The notes under the pieces were generated by a model, which saw only the letters and a program-made list of their open reading frames with translations, was not told the DNA's origin and did no database searches. Below, piece by piece: positions 35,493 through 44,913 of a DNA stretch of 64,000 bases (position 1 is the first letter of the stretch; each line of letters starts with the position of its first letter). The translations under genes were made by a program, and so were the position numbers. This DNA is from Bacteroides propionicigenes (GTDB taxonomy: Bacteria > Bacteroidota > Bacteroidia > Bacteroidales > Bacteroidaceae). Location: positions 186,001 through 250,000 of the forward strand of contig NZ_JAHBBW010000002.1 in the NCBI RefSeq assembly GCF_018390535.1, written 5' to 3'.

Positions 35493-38400
35493 TTAAAAAG
35501 TTAGATTAACACCAAATATATAATTTCTCATTGTCATTGGATCGTTATATGCTTCTTGTTTACGATCCCACGTGCGTCCCGCCTTAACAGAACCTTCCGG
35601 GTCATTATTAGGATAACCTGTTATAGTAAAAGGGTTTTGTAACTGTACATAGAAACGCGCCCTTTCCAATCCTGCATATTTAATGATATTTTTCGGAAGG
35701 CTATAACCCAAAGTTATGTCTGAAATACGAACAAAATCTCCTTTATTATACCAATAGGCCTCTCTATTAGGTTGATCAGCATCCCCCTTAGACGGTTTTC
35801 TGAATTGAGTCTGAGTATTCTCTGGCGTCCAATAATCTGCATAACGAGTATTCATACGGCCATCATGACCTACTCCCGGATCACAATAAATAGTATGTCC
35901 AAACATACCATACATAAAAATATAGAGATCAAAGTCTTTATAACGGAATGTATTTCCCATACCAGCTGTCCATTTAGGCATTTTCTGCCCACGGAAAGTT
36001 CGGTCATAAGCATCAATTTTATAATTACCATCTAAATCAACAAAACGTAAATCACCTGGCTTATAAGAATGTCCATTAGCATTGAATTTTGCCATCTCTG
36101 CCATATCTTCTTTAGAATACCCCCACACGTATTTCGTGTTTACATAATCATAAAAAGTATCTACAGGATGACCAACAAACCACATATTGGCAACATCTTC
36201 TTTTAATCCACTAGCTAATTTTACAATTTTTTCTTTATTGGTAGCAAATTGCAATGAAGTAGTCCAGCTAAAATCTTTTGTTTGAAAATTTACAGTTTCT
36301 AATGTAACTTCAAGACCCTTATTTTCAGTCTCTCCAACATTTTCTGTAATACTACCAAAGCCTGAGACTTCTGGAAGAGCACGTGGCATCAACAAATCAT
36401 ATGTATTTTGCTTATACCACTCAATACTACCAGAAATACGCCCATTGAAAAATCCAAAATCTAGACCTACATTATACTGTCCGGTTGTTTCCCAACCTAA
36501 TACCTTATTAGAAAGTGAACTTGGTGCATAGCCTAAAGCTCCTATGTTACCCCAGGTATAACGACTACTACTGATTTTCCCAACTGTTTCATAAGGATTA
36601 ACAGCTGAGTTACCAGTCTTACCATAACCAAAACGAAGTTTTAAGTTACTAATATTACTAATATTATCTTTAATAAATGATTCATCGGAAATACGCCATG
36701 CAACGGCTACTGATGGAAAAGCTACCCATTTATGCCCATCAGCTAATCGAGAAGAGCCATCATAACGTAAAGAAGCCGTTACCATATATCTATTATCTTT
36801 AAAACCATAAATTGCACGCCCCATCCATGACATCAAGGTCCATTGGGTAAAATTGCTGGTAACACCTTGTGTCGTAGCACTACCCAAATTATAATATAAT
36901 TGCGATTCTAAAGGAATACCTACACCACTAGCGGTAAGAGGTTCTTGCGTAAACTTTTGAGTTGATTGTACAGCTGTCAGATTCAGGCTATGTTGTCCAA
37001 AGGTTTTAGCATATGAAAGAATATGTTCCAAGGTCCAACCTCTATCAAAAACAGCTTTTTGCTCAGCCTTAGCATTACCAAATCCTTGTGAAGTTGATGC
37101 TTTAGCATAGAACATTTGTTCTTGTCCACTATAATAATCAGTACCAAAATTAACACGATAAGACAGACCATTGTTCAGTTTAATCATGGCATAAAGAGTA
37201 GCATCAATACGGTTTCTTTTGGTTTTGCCTTCTGTTCCAGTAAAATCATAAAAAGGATTCCATAACATTCCTTCACCAGTTGGATGAGGAACCAATCCTA
37301 ACGCGGGATCACCATCTTGAGTTACATCACCACCTACACCATAATCGCCACTACCTCCTGGAGAATAGTACGGAGTACCAAGAGGATTCCAATTACCACC
37401 AACCCCAGTACCATTGAAATATTCCCAATAAGCAAAGTTAGTTGTAGCTCCCATGGTAATATATTTACCCAAATTTTGATCCAAATTCATACGTAGCGTA
37501 TAGCGTTTACGATAAGAGCGTGGTGTGATACCCTTATTATCCATAAAAGAACCTGAAATGAAAACTTTGGTATTCTCGTTCCCGCCACGGATACTAATAT
37601 TATGGTTATGTGAAATTGTTTCATCACGCATACCAGCACCTTGCCAGTCAAAAGTACGTAATTTTGAGGGATCATATGTTCCACCTTCCCAAGCACGTTT
37701 TACAGACTCCAAAACATATCCAGAAATATCACGTGAACCTACATATTCCAATCTTTGATCATATTCCCAATTAGGGGTCATAGAAGGATAAGTACAACTA
37801 GGATCTATAGAATAACCGCCTTCTCCATCATATATATAATTGCGGTCTGCCTCACGTAAATATTCCAAATATTCTGCTCCATTGCGCACACGTCGATATT
37901 CATCCACTTTACCTATAGAAAGATATCCATTATACTCAACATTCACTTTACCAACTTCACCTTTTTTAGTAGTAACCAAAATAACACCATTGGCACCGCG
38001 CGCTCCATAGATTGCTGTAGCAGAAGCATCTTTTAAAATCTCAATAGATGCAACATCTGAGGGGTTTAACACATCAGATCCTCCATTTACAGGTACACCA
38101 TCTATAACAAACAAAGGTTCATTGCTAGCTGAAATAGAACGATTTCCACGAATACGAATCATAGGTGTATCATTCAACCCTCCACCGGCTACCATAACAC
38201 CCGCAGCCTTACCTCGCAAAGCTTCTTGTATATTAGTAGGCGCAGTAGCCATCAAATTCTCAGCTTTTACTTGAGTAATAGCTCCTGTAAGATCACGTTT
38301 TTTTGCAGTACCATAACCTACTACTACTACTTCATCCAAAGTTTCAGTATCTTCTTTCAATATTATTTCTAAATTCTTTCGTCCGGCAATATCCACTGTT

Positions 38401-38657
38401 TGTACTTGATAGCCAATGAAAGAAATTCGAAGTTTTCCTTTTGGAGAAACATTCAAAGAAAAATCACCGTTAATGTCTGTAATAGTACCATTAGTAGTAC
38501 CAACTTCTGTTACGTTAGCGCCAATCACGGCCTCTCCTAAGACGTCTTTTACTGTACCTTTTACAACTTGATTTTGTGCATTCGCCCATATTGCTACAAA
38601 ACAAAGCAAAAATGGCAACATCAATTGTTTAAAATAAAAAATAGTGTTTTTCATCAT
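35493..38657 (-). CDS. SusC-like TonB-dependent transporter
   Basis: The 1054-residue receptor has a signal peptide, a carboxypeptidase-regulatory-like domain (VVKGTVKDVLGEAVIGANVT), the SusC plug entry DEVVVVGYGTAKKRDLTGAI, and IRGNRSISASNEPLFVIDGV and ATAIYGARGANGVILVTTKKG, ending in a beta barrel with a terminal phenylalanine (FGVNLTF). It clearly differs from the first SusC in the window, so the two pairs probably import different substrates. Upstream lies a 1.3-kb gap with phased TTACAT repeats at 39070-39121; no SARP, ECF or HTCS gene is directly attached, so the only visible regulator for this pair is the HTCS at 23487. Confidence 0.97.
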   Translation of the reverse strand: MMKNTIFYFKQLMLPFLLCFVAIWANAQNQVVKGTVKDVLGEAVIGANVTEVGTTNGTITDINGDFSLNVSPKGKLRISFIGYQVQTVDIAGRKNLEIILKEDTETLDEVVVVGYGTAKKRDLTGAITQVKAENLMATAPTNIQEALRGKAAGVMVAGGGLNDTPMIRIRGNRSISASNEPLFVIDGVPVNGGSDVLNPSDVASIEILKDASATAIYGARGANGVILVTTKKGEVGKVNVEYNGYLSIGKVDEYRRVRNGAEYLEYLREADRNYIYDGEGGYSIDPSCTYPSMTPNWEYDQRLEYVGSRDISGYVLESVKRAWEGGTYDPSKLRTFDWQGAGMRDETISHNHNISIRGGNENTKVFISGSFMDNKGITPRSYRKRYTLRMNLDQNLGKYITMGATTNFAYWEYFNGTGVGGNWNPLGTPYYSPGGSGDYGVGGDVTQDGDPALGLVPHPTGEGMLWNPFYDFTGTEGKTKRNRIDATLYAMIKLNNGLSYRVNFGTDYYSGQEQMFYAKASTSQGFGNAKAEQKAVFDRGWTLEHILSYAKTFGQHSLNLTAVQSTQKFTQEPLTASGVGIPLESQLYYNLGSATTQGVTSNFTQWTLMSWMGRAIYGFKDNRYMVTASLRYDGSSRLADGHKWVAFPSVAVAWRISDESFIKDNISNISNLKLRFGYGKTGNSAVNPYETVGKISSSRYTWGNIGALGYAPSSLSNKVLGWETTGQYNVGLDFGFFNGRISGSIEWYKQNTYDLLMPRALPEVSGFGSITENVGETENKGLEVTLETVNFQTKDFSWTTSLQFATNKEKIVKLASGLKEDVANMWFVGHPVDTFYDYVNTKYVWGYSKEDMAEMAKFNANGHSYKPGDLRFVDLDGNYKIDAYDRTFRGQKMPKWTAGMGNTFRYKDFDLYIFMYGMFGHTIYCDPGVGHDGRMNTRYADYWTPENTQTQFRKPSKGDADQPNREAYWYNKGDFVRISDITLGYSLPKNIIKYAGLERARFYVQLQNPFTITGYPNNDPEGSVKAGRTWDRKQEAYNDPMTMRNYIFGVNLTF

Positions 38658-39069
38658 TAAAAAAAACTTAGTTAATATAACAATATGTATTTTGTAATAT
38701 TTGTGATAAAAATATTACAACCTTCCCGTGATAAACCATCGTTTATCGAAGAAATAGAGAAGACAATATTATTATTAAGCGTTCTTAGGGATATATTTCT
38801 ATATAAATACTAACTGAACTAATAATATTATCAAAGAACAAGCAAAATCTCATATGTAGAGATTTTGTACCACATAATTATTAAATGCAATTATAGTAGC
38901 ATACAACCCTATCATGCTACCCACAAATTCGCCAACCATAACAATACAGAAGTTATTATCATAAGCATTTCTACATAGCAATACCCAATTTTCTTCTTCA
39001 CTCAAATAGTTAAAATAGTATTTTGATTGCAATAATATGAAATATGTTTATATGATAAAAAAATATATA
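38658..39069. other. AT-rich leader region upstream of the second susC
   Basis: No convincing gene. A 60-codon minus-strand frame (38850-39032) encodes a peptide I do not recognise and lacks a ribosome site. No TAnnTTTG box was found on the minus strand, so the susC transcript start is unclear. Confidence 0.45.
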
Positions 39070-39121
39070 TTACATATTTCTTTGATAATATTACATATTT
39101 CTTATTTATGTTACATTTCTT
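39070..39121. repeat. Three TTACAT-type direct repeats phased by about 21 bp
   Basis: TTACATATTTCTT at 39070 and 39091 and TTACATTTCTT at 39111 are spaced 21 and 20 bases, or two helical turns. They resemble the TGTTACAT set before the first susC and could bind the same regulator on one DNA face. Confidence 0.6.
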
Positions 39122-39144
39122 ATTCTATACATAACACACCAAAA

Positions 39145-39866
39145 TCACAAGCATTTGCAAATTAAATACTTACAAACCACGTTTATATTAAACAAGAGAT
39201 ATATAAGAAAAATATAGAAAATATAAACTCTATCACCAATTTCAGCCTTTATTAACTTTAAATCTAATACAGTGGGAACGCATTGCGTGACATAGGTTTC
39301 TTGCTGAAAAAAACGTTTGCCAATATCTTCTTTATTTAATGTACCGAACTGAAATATTCCTAACAATTCCTATCACTTCCGTCTCAGAACTATCTTTAAA
39401 GAAAAGTATTTCCATAATAACGGCAAAAAACGCAGATGGACCTATGATACTACTCTGTTCTACTCATTTTGGTAAAACATCTGTTCGCTCCGATAACAAC
39501 AGCAACTTATATTGGCTTATACAATTATCTTTACCTCGTAATATAATTAACTCCAAAACGTCTGCGTACTATCAAAATAATAAATAAGAAACTTGCAAAG
39601 AATTATAGCACTAAAGTAAAGTTAGCCTTCTCGACTATAGTATGTGAATATTATGTTTTTTTCCAGTGGCTTCACCACTATTTTTCTCATTATTTCTCAG
39701 GGTAATAATAATCTAGTTATCAGTATTGTGATAGTCAGTTATGTACCTACAATATCTAAAATCTATCAAAAATTGGCAAATAAAAATAACATATTTCATG
39801 CTAGGAGATGCTTTATATCAAAAGTATTACCTCTGTCATTATCACCGATATTTACATCACTATAAT
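39145..39866 (-). pseudogene. Possible decayed coding region
   Basis: On the minus strand this stretch has short open segments in shifting frames, for example LGIFQFGTLNKEDIGKRF followed by QQETYVTQCVPTVLDLKL, and further upstream EILFFKDSSETEVIGIV in another frame. These look more protein-like than chance but are broken by stops and frame changes. I do not recognise a family. It lies at the border between the AT-rich PUL and the more GC-balanced flank, where relics of insertion are expected. Chance AT-rich composition is a real alternative. Confidence 0.25.
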
Positions 39867-39888
39867 TCCCTACCTATAATAAGACCAG

Positions 39889-39944
39889 CTTTATCATATT
39901 TCAATTATCTTTGTCCACACAAGAATAATTGAAATATGATAAAG
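39889..39944. promoter_or_regulatory. 20-bp perfect dyad covering the -7 box and start codon of the dipeptidase gene
   Basis: CTTTATCATATTTCAATTAT (39889-39908) is mirrored exactly at 39925-39944 with 16 bases between. The -7 box TATCTTTG is at 39906-39913 and the ATG at 39936 lies inside the right arm. Transcription should start in the spacer, so the dyad is more likely a DNA operator than an RNA hairpin. Confidence 0.75.
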
Positions 39945-40688
39945 TTTATAAGATACCTATTCCTTGCCTGGATATCGGCTATAACCTTGAGCGGATGTCA
40001 CCATCAATCCTCCTTACAAACTATTGCGACAGAGACGGTTCGTACAGACACCACACCCTCCATATCCCCTGCCAATAGCAAGAGTAAAATAGCTGCTTAT
40101 TTGGATTCGCTCGGTTTCATCAATATTGCCGAAGCTGATACTAGTATCGCTATAGACCTGATGTACACTCGTACCGATAATTTCACCGGGCAGATATTAT
40201 ATGAGGATTTGCACGAGGCTTACCTTCATCCCGAAGCAATGGAAAGCTTGCTGCAAGCCCAAAAACTTTTAAAAGGAATACAGTCCGATTACAGTCTCAT
40301 CGTTTATGATGCAGCACGTCCTATGTCCGTCCAGCAAAAGATGTGGAATACCGTAAAAGGAACACCCAAATACATATATGTATCCAATCCTGTACGGGGT
40401 GGCGGACTGCACAACTACGGACTGGCTGTTGACATCAGCATCATTGATGCCCAAGGGCGACCGCTGCCAATGGGTACTCCGGTAGATTATTTCGGCAAGG
40501 AAGCCCACATCACCGGAGAAGAACAATTAGTGCAAACCGGCAAAATTACCATACAAGAACTGAAGAATCGCCAACTCTTGCGTAAAGTGATGAGAGATGC
40601 AGGTTTCCACCCGCTCCCCAGCGAATGGTGGCACTTCAACCGCGTCAGCCGGCAGATAGCCAAAGAGAAATACCACATAATTCCGTAG
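39936..40688 (+). CDS. D-alanyl-D-alanine dipeptidase-like lipoprotein, M15 family (VanX/DdpX type)
   Basis: MIKFIRYLFLAWISAITLSGC is a lipoprotein signal with the acylated Cys at residue 21. The 250-residue protein carries the M15D core. IDLMYTRTDNFTGQILY is the early segment, YDAARPMSVQQKMW follows, the zinc motif is GGLHNYGLAVDI (His and Asp ligands), and EWWHF holds the catalytic Glu and third ligand His. VanX-type enzymes split D-Ala-D-Ala; envelope-located chromosomal versions probably recycle peptidoglycan dipeptides rather than give vancomycin resistance. No vanH or vanA genes are nearby. The start codon lies in a perfect 20-bp dyad. Confidence 0.9.
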   Translation: MIKFIRYLFLAWISAITLSGCHHQSSLQTIATETVRTDTTPSISPANSKSKIAAYLDSLGFINIAEADTSIAIDLMYTRTDNFTGQILYEDLHEAYLHPEAMESLLQAQKLLKGIQSDYSLIVYDAARPMSVQQKMWNTVKGTPKYIYVSNPVRGGGLHNYGLAVDISIIDAQGRPLPMGTPVDYFGKEAHITGEEQLVQTGKITIQELKNRQLLRKVMRDAGFHPLPSEWWHFNRVSRQIAKEKYHIIP

Positions 40689-40696
40689 ATTATCTT

Positions 40697-40704
40697 TATC
40701 TTTG
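40697..40704 (+). promoter_or_regulatory. Bacteroides -7 box for the methyltransferase gene
   Basis: TATCTTTG, 21 bases before the ATG at 40726. It overlaps the upstream TTG of the open frame, which supports the later start. Confidence 0.6.
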
Positions 40705-40725
40705 CACCGCTACTCAAACAATGCC

Positions 40726-41934
40726 ATGACACTGACTGAAGAAACCCTCCGTTTTATCCGCGAACACCGCAAAGACGATGTACGCAACCTCGCCTTGCAG
40801 GCACGCAAATATCCGACAATAGACATACCTGCCGCCATCATCCAGATTGCAGGACGTCGAGCAGCTGAAGGGAAAATACCCACTTGGGCAGAGCGGGAAG
40901 ATATTCTCTATCCGGCACATCTTTCTATGGAACAGTGTTCGTCGGAGATTACGGCACGCTACAAGATGGAGATAATCTTAAAACCAGAAGACAACAATCG
41001 CAAAACCTTTACCGACCTGACAGGCGGTTTCGGTATTGACTGTGCTTTCCTGTCTACTTGCTTCAAGCAAGCTGCCTATGTGGAACGTCAGGAAGCATTA
41101 TGCGAAATTGCAGCTCATAATTTTCCGCTTTTAGGGCTTAAGCACATCGCAGTCTGCCATGAAGACAGTATCCGATATCTTCAAACAATGTCCCCTGTTG
41201 ACTGGATATTCATAGACCCTGCCCGACGCGATGGACATGGAGGAAAAACAATCGCTATCAGCGACTGCGAACCCGACGTTTCCGCTTTGGAAGACTTACT
41301 GCTTGAGAAGGCATCGCACGTTTTGGTTAAACTGTCTCCCATGTTGGACCTGGCTCTTGCATTACATGATTTGAAACATGTGCAAGCCGCCCATATCGTT
41401 TCCGTTAATAATGAATGCAAAGAGCTCCTCCTTGTATTAGGGCATAAAACAAATTTATCCTCCGAGGAAACTCCTATTCATTGCGTCAATCTCACAGCCT
41501 CACAAAAGACTCAACACCTCCTGTTCACCCGGCAGCAAGAAAAAGAGCATTCATGCCCGTACACTTCCACACTGAAAGCATATTTATACGAACCTAACGC
41601 ATCCATCCTGAAAGCCGGGGCGTTCCGCAGCATTTCATCTATATATAATGTAGAAAAACTGCACCCTAACAGCCATCTTTATACCTCCGACGAGTATATA
41701 CTGGACTTCCCCGGACGTAAATTTCACATCACCGGTAGCAGCGGTCTCAACAAGAAAGAGTTTAAAGAACTGATAGGTACTGAAAAGAAGGCCAACCTCA
41801 CAGTGCGCAACTTCCCCGCCAGTGTAGCCGAACTGCGAAAACGGTTGAAGCTGGCGGAAGGCGGAGACACCTACCTGTTTGCCACCACCCTTGCCGATGA
41901 AAAGAAGCTATTGATTGCCGGCAAACAACCCTGA
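40726..41934 (+). CDS. THUMP-like-domain SAM-dependent methyltransferase
   Basis: Start at 40726 (MTLTEETLRFIREHRKDDV) because the -7 box covers the earlier TTG. The 402-residue protein has an N-terminal helical domain, a class I Rossmann SAM site (FTDLTGGFGIDCAFLS, about residues 97-112; acidic YVERQEAL loop) and the catalytic-loop motif DWIFIDPARRDGHGGK. The C-terminal part (ILKAGAFRSISS, HLYTSDEYILDFPGRKFHI) matches the THUMP-like domain found behind such methyltransferases in Bacteroidetes. An RNA substrate is likely by analogy but unproven. It stands alone between the dipeptidase and the TonB receptor. Confidence 0.85.
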   Translation: MTLTEETLRFIREHRKDDVRNLALQARKYPTIDIPAAIIQIAGRRAAEGKIPTWAEREDILYPAHLSMEQCSSEITARYKMEIILKPEDNNRKTFTDLTGGFGIDCAFLSTCFKQAAYVERQEALCEIAAHNFPLLGLKHIAVCHEDSIRYLQTMSPVDWIFIDPARRDGHGGKTIAISDCEPDVSALEDLLLEKASHVLVKLSPMLDLALALHDLKHVQAAHIVSVNNECKELLLVLGHKTNLSSEETPIHCVNLTASQKTQHLLFTRQQEKEHSCPYTSTLKAYLYEPNASILKAGAFRSISSIYNVEKLHPNSHLYTSDEYILDFPGRKFHITGSSGLNKKEFKELIGTEKKANLTVRNFPASVAELRKRLKLAEGGDTYLFATTLADEKKLLIAGKQP

Positions 41935-41967
41935 GGTATATTGGCAAACGGGCATAGCCGCTACCTC

Positions 41968-42029
41968 AAGTAACTGAATTGTAACCGTATTGTTACGCCT
42001 TCTTCAAAATCCCGTAAAACAGACGTAAC
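41968..42029 (+). promoter_or_regulatory. Pho-box-like array of 7-bp direct repeats with 11-bp phasing
   Basis: Units AAGTAAC, TTGTAAC, TTGTTAC, (TCTTCAA), CCGTAAA and ACGTAAC follow one another with 4-base spacers, so GTAAC-type cores begin at 41970, 41981, 41992, 42014 and 42025. The array ends 10 bases before the -7 box at 42040, where a PhoB-like activator would replace the -33 element. Downstream genes encode a TonB receptor and an acid phosphatase. Confidence 0.6.
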
Positions 42030-42039
42030 CCCATACCTG

Positions 42040-42047
42040 TACTTTTG
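42040..42047 (+). promoter_or_regulatory. -7 box for the TonB receptor-phosphatase operon
   Basis: TACTTTTG matches TAnnTTTG, 29 bases before the ATG at 42077. No TTTG -33 box is present, which fits activator control from the repeat array just upstream. Confidence 0.65.
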
Positions 42048-42076
42048 CCGCAAATTATTAACAGAGAATAACAGGT

Positions 42077-44881
42077 ATGAAACAAATTGTAAGAGCATTC
42101 TTATTTTTGCTCCTATTCGCAACAGCCGGCAATATGGCCATGGCTGAAGAAAAAGCAAACGTTGTTAAACAAGGTACGGTACGTGGCCGTATCATTGACG
42201 TGGCAAAACAAACTCTCCCGGGTGCTTCAATCTATATCGAGAAACTACATACTGGCGTGACGAGTGACGTCAACGGCTTCTACACATTTCCCAACCTCGA
42301 CCCGGGAACTTATACAGTGAAGGTGAGTTATGTAGGCTACTCGCCTGTAGAACTGAAAATCACTATTCCTGCCGGACGTACTTTAGAGAAAGACGTAGTA
42401 CTGAACGAAGGTGTCGAACTGCAGGAAGTAGTTGTAGGCGGTGCTTTTCAAGGACAACGCCGCGCCATCAACGCTCAGAAGAGCAATTTGGGAGTAACCA
42501 ATGTAGTATCTGCCGACCAAGTAGGTAAATTCCCCGACTCCAACATCGGTGATGCCCTGAAACGTATCTCCGGCATCAATGTACAATACGACCAAGGAGA
42601 AGCCCGTTTCGGGCAAGTCCGCGGAACGAGCGCCGATCTAAGTTCCGTAACTATCAACGGTAACCGTGTACCCTCTGCCGAAGGTGAAACCCGTAACGTA
42701 CAGCTCGACCTAATTCCCGCAGATATGATTCAGACTATCGAAGTAAACAAAGTGGTCACTCCGGATATGGACGCCGATGCCATTGGAGGCAGTATCAATC
42801 TGGTAACAAAGAACTCTCCCTACAAACGTTTCATCAGCGCCACAGCCGGAACCGGCTACAACTGGGTAAGCGACAAAGCACAGCTCAATCTCGGTTTTAC
42901 CTATGGTGACCGTTTCTTCAATGACAAGCTGGGTGTCATGCTTTCAGCTTCCTACCAGAACAACCCTGCCGGAAGTGACGATGTAGAAATGGCTTATGAG
43001 AAAAACGACAATGACGAAATAGTAATCGATGAATATGAAGTGCGCCAATACTACGTTACCCGCGAACGCCAAAGCTACTCACTGGCATTGGACTGGGAAA
43101 TCAACGCCAATCACCGATTGGACTTCAAAGGAATCTTCAACAACCGTAACGACTGGGAAAACCGCTATCGTAAAACATATAAGTGGGATGATGATACCGC
43201 CAATGAATACGAAGTGATTTACCAGACCAAAGGCGGTTCTCCGAACAACCGCAACGCTCGTCTGGAACGCCAGCGCACCATGGACTACACTTTGGGTGGA
43301 GAGCACCTCTTCGGTAAACTCCGCTTTGACTGGAAAGCATCGTATGCACAAGCCGGAGAAGAACGTCCTAATGAACGCTACATCGGCTTCAACCGCGAAG
43401 GTGTAGAAATGACAACAGACTTCAGTGATTTACGCAAGCCTTATATGCGCCCGGTAAAAGCCGACCAAATCGTACTGAACAGCGATGACTTCGGGCTGGA
43501 CGAACTTACCGAAAGCTTTGAGGACATCAAAGAGAAAGACCTCAAATTCAGCGCAAACTTCGAACTTCCGCTCGCCAAAGGCAAGTTCTCCAATAAATTG
43601 AAATTCGGAGCCAAAGTGGTAGACAAAGACAAAAAGAAAACTATCACTTTCTATGATTACGAACCGACAGAAGATTATGAAAGTACTTTCCTTGCCGATG
43701 CAATGGCCAATCTGCAAAACCAAGACCGTAACGGGTATATGGCAGGTGATTACAAAGCCGGTAACTTCGTAACCAAAGAATACCTCGGACGCCTCGACTT
43801 CACCAACAATGACAACTTTGAAGGTGAAGAGAATCTGGAAGAGGAAGGCGGAAACTTCAAGGCACACGAAACTGTAACAGCCGGTTACCTGCGCTTCGAC
43901 CAGCAACTGGGCAAGAAATGGAATATAATGGCGGGACTTCGTTTGGAAAACACCCACTTGAAATACAGCGGATACCAATATGTGGAAAAAGACAAAGACA
44001 ACGGCATCAAAGAAAGTCTCACCCCGACAGGAGATATTACCGACAGTTACCTGAATGTACTTCCTTCTCTTCTCGTGAAGTATGACGTCAACAGTAATTT
44101 CAAGCTTCGCGCCTCATTCACCAACACCATTGCACGTCCCAAATACTCCAACCTCATCCCCAATGTAGTGGTCAAGAGCAAAGACAATGAAATTGAAATG
44201 GGCAATCCCAACCTGACCCCCACACTTTCTTACAACTTCGACTTGAGTGGTGAGTATTACTTCAAAAGCATCGGTTTGGTAAGCGCCGGTCTGTTCTACA
44301 AAAAAATCAATGACTTCATCGTAGACCAGCGCATCACCAACTACACATACAACAATCACAAGTACGACGTACTTACCCAACCCCGCAATGCCGGCGACGC
44401 CAATCTGTTCGGAGTGGAAGTAGCATATCAACGTGACTTCGGGTTTATTGCTCCCGCCCTGAAGTGCATCGGTTTCTATGGAAACTACACATATACTTAC
44501 AGCCGCGTGAACAACTTCAACTTTGAAGGTCGCGAAAACGAGAAGGATCTGCGTATGCCGGGGTCTCCCGAACATACGGCCAATGCTTCACTCTTCTTCG
44601 AGAAAGCAGGTTTCAACATCCGCTGGAGCTACAACTACGCATCGGCTTTTATGGATGAAATGGGTGAATCCGCTTTCTACGACCGTTACTACGATGCAGT
44701 GAACTATATGGACCTCAACGCAAGCTACACCTTTGGAAAGAAAATCAAGACAACTTTCTATGCCGAAGCCAACAACCTGTTGAACCAACCGCTCCGCTAC
44801 TACCAAGGCACAAAGGACCGTACCATGCAAGCCGAGTACTACGGTGTAAGAGTGAACGCAGGAGTGAAAATCAATTTCTAA
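42077..44881 (+). CDS. TonB-dependent receptor (non-SusC type)
   Basis: The 934-residue outer-membrane protein starts with a signal peptide (to about residue 23). A carboxypeptidase-regulatory-like domain (GTVRGRIIDVAKQTLPGASI) and a plug with EVVVGGAFQGQ, FPDSNIGDALKRISGINV, VRGTSADLSSVTINGNRVPS and DADAIGGSINLVTK follow; this plug is the TonB-receptor type seen in Xanthomonas/Caulobacter-like groups rather than SusC. The barrel ends in NAGVKINF. There is no SusD partner. The next gene, 32 bases downstream, is a secreted purple-acid-phosphatase-like enzyme, and a Pho-like repeat array lies upstream. Import of a phosphorylated or phosphate-linked compound under phosphate limitation is therefore a sensible inference. 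Confidence 0.92.
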   Translation: MKQIVRAFLFLLLFATAGNMAMAEEKANVVKQGTVRGRIIDVAKQTLPGASIYIEKLHTGVTSDVNGFYTFPNLDPGTYTVKVSYVGYSPVELKITIPAGRTLEKDVVLNEGVELQEVVVGGAFQGQRRAINAQKSNLGVTNVVSADQVGKFPDSNIGDALKRISGINVQYDQGEARFGQVRGTSADLSSVTINGNRVPSAEGETRNVQLDLIPADMIQTIEVNKVVTPDMDADAIGGSINLVTKNSPYKRFISATAGTGYNWVSDKAQLNLGFTYGDRFFNDKLGVMLSASYQNNPAGSDDVEMAYEKNDNDEIVIDEYEVRQYYVTRERQSYSLALDWEINANHRLDFKGIFNNRNDWENRYRKTYKWDDDTANEYEVIYQTKGGSPNNRNARLERQRTMDYTLGGEHLFGKLRFDWKASYAQAGEERPNERYIGFNREGVEMTTDFSDLRKPYMRPVKADQIVLNSDDFGLDELTESFEDIKEKDLKFSANFELPLAKGKFSNKLKFGAKVVDKDKKKTITFYDYEPTEDYESTFLADAMANLQNQDRNGYMAGDYKAGNFVTKEYLGRLDFTNNDNFEGEENLEEEGGNFKAHETVTAGYLRFDQQLGKKWNIMAGLRLENTHLKYSGYQYVEKDKDNGIKESLTPTGDITDSYLNVLPSLLVKYDVNSNFKLRASFTNTIARPKYSNLIPNVVVKSKDNEIEMGNPNLTPTLSYNFDLSGEYYFKSIGLVSAGLFYKKINDFIVDQRITNYTYNNHKYDVLTQPRNAGDANLFGVEVAYQRDFGFIAPALKCIGFYGNYTYTYSRVNNFNFEGRENEKDLRMPGSPEHTANASLFFEKAGFNIRWSYNYASAFMDEMGESAFYDRYYDAVNYMDLNASYTFGKKIKTTFYAEANNLLNQPLRYYQGTKDRTMQAEYYGVRVNAGVKINF

Positions 44882-44913
44882 ACACTAATTCAAATTGAAT
44901 AATACTAAAAGCA

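Noticed and set aside
38850..39032. 60-codon minus-strand frame upstream of the second susC
   Set aside because: No ribosome site, no recognisable family and strongly AT-driven composition; kept only as part of the gap description.
39936..40688. Vancomycin resistance by a VanX-type dipeptidase
   Set aside because: There are no vanH, vanA or vanRS genes nearby and the protein is an envelope lipoprotein; a peptidoglycan recycling role is more likely.
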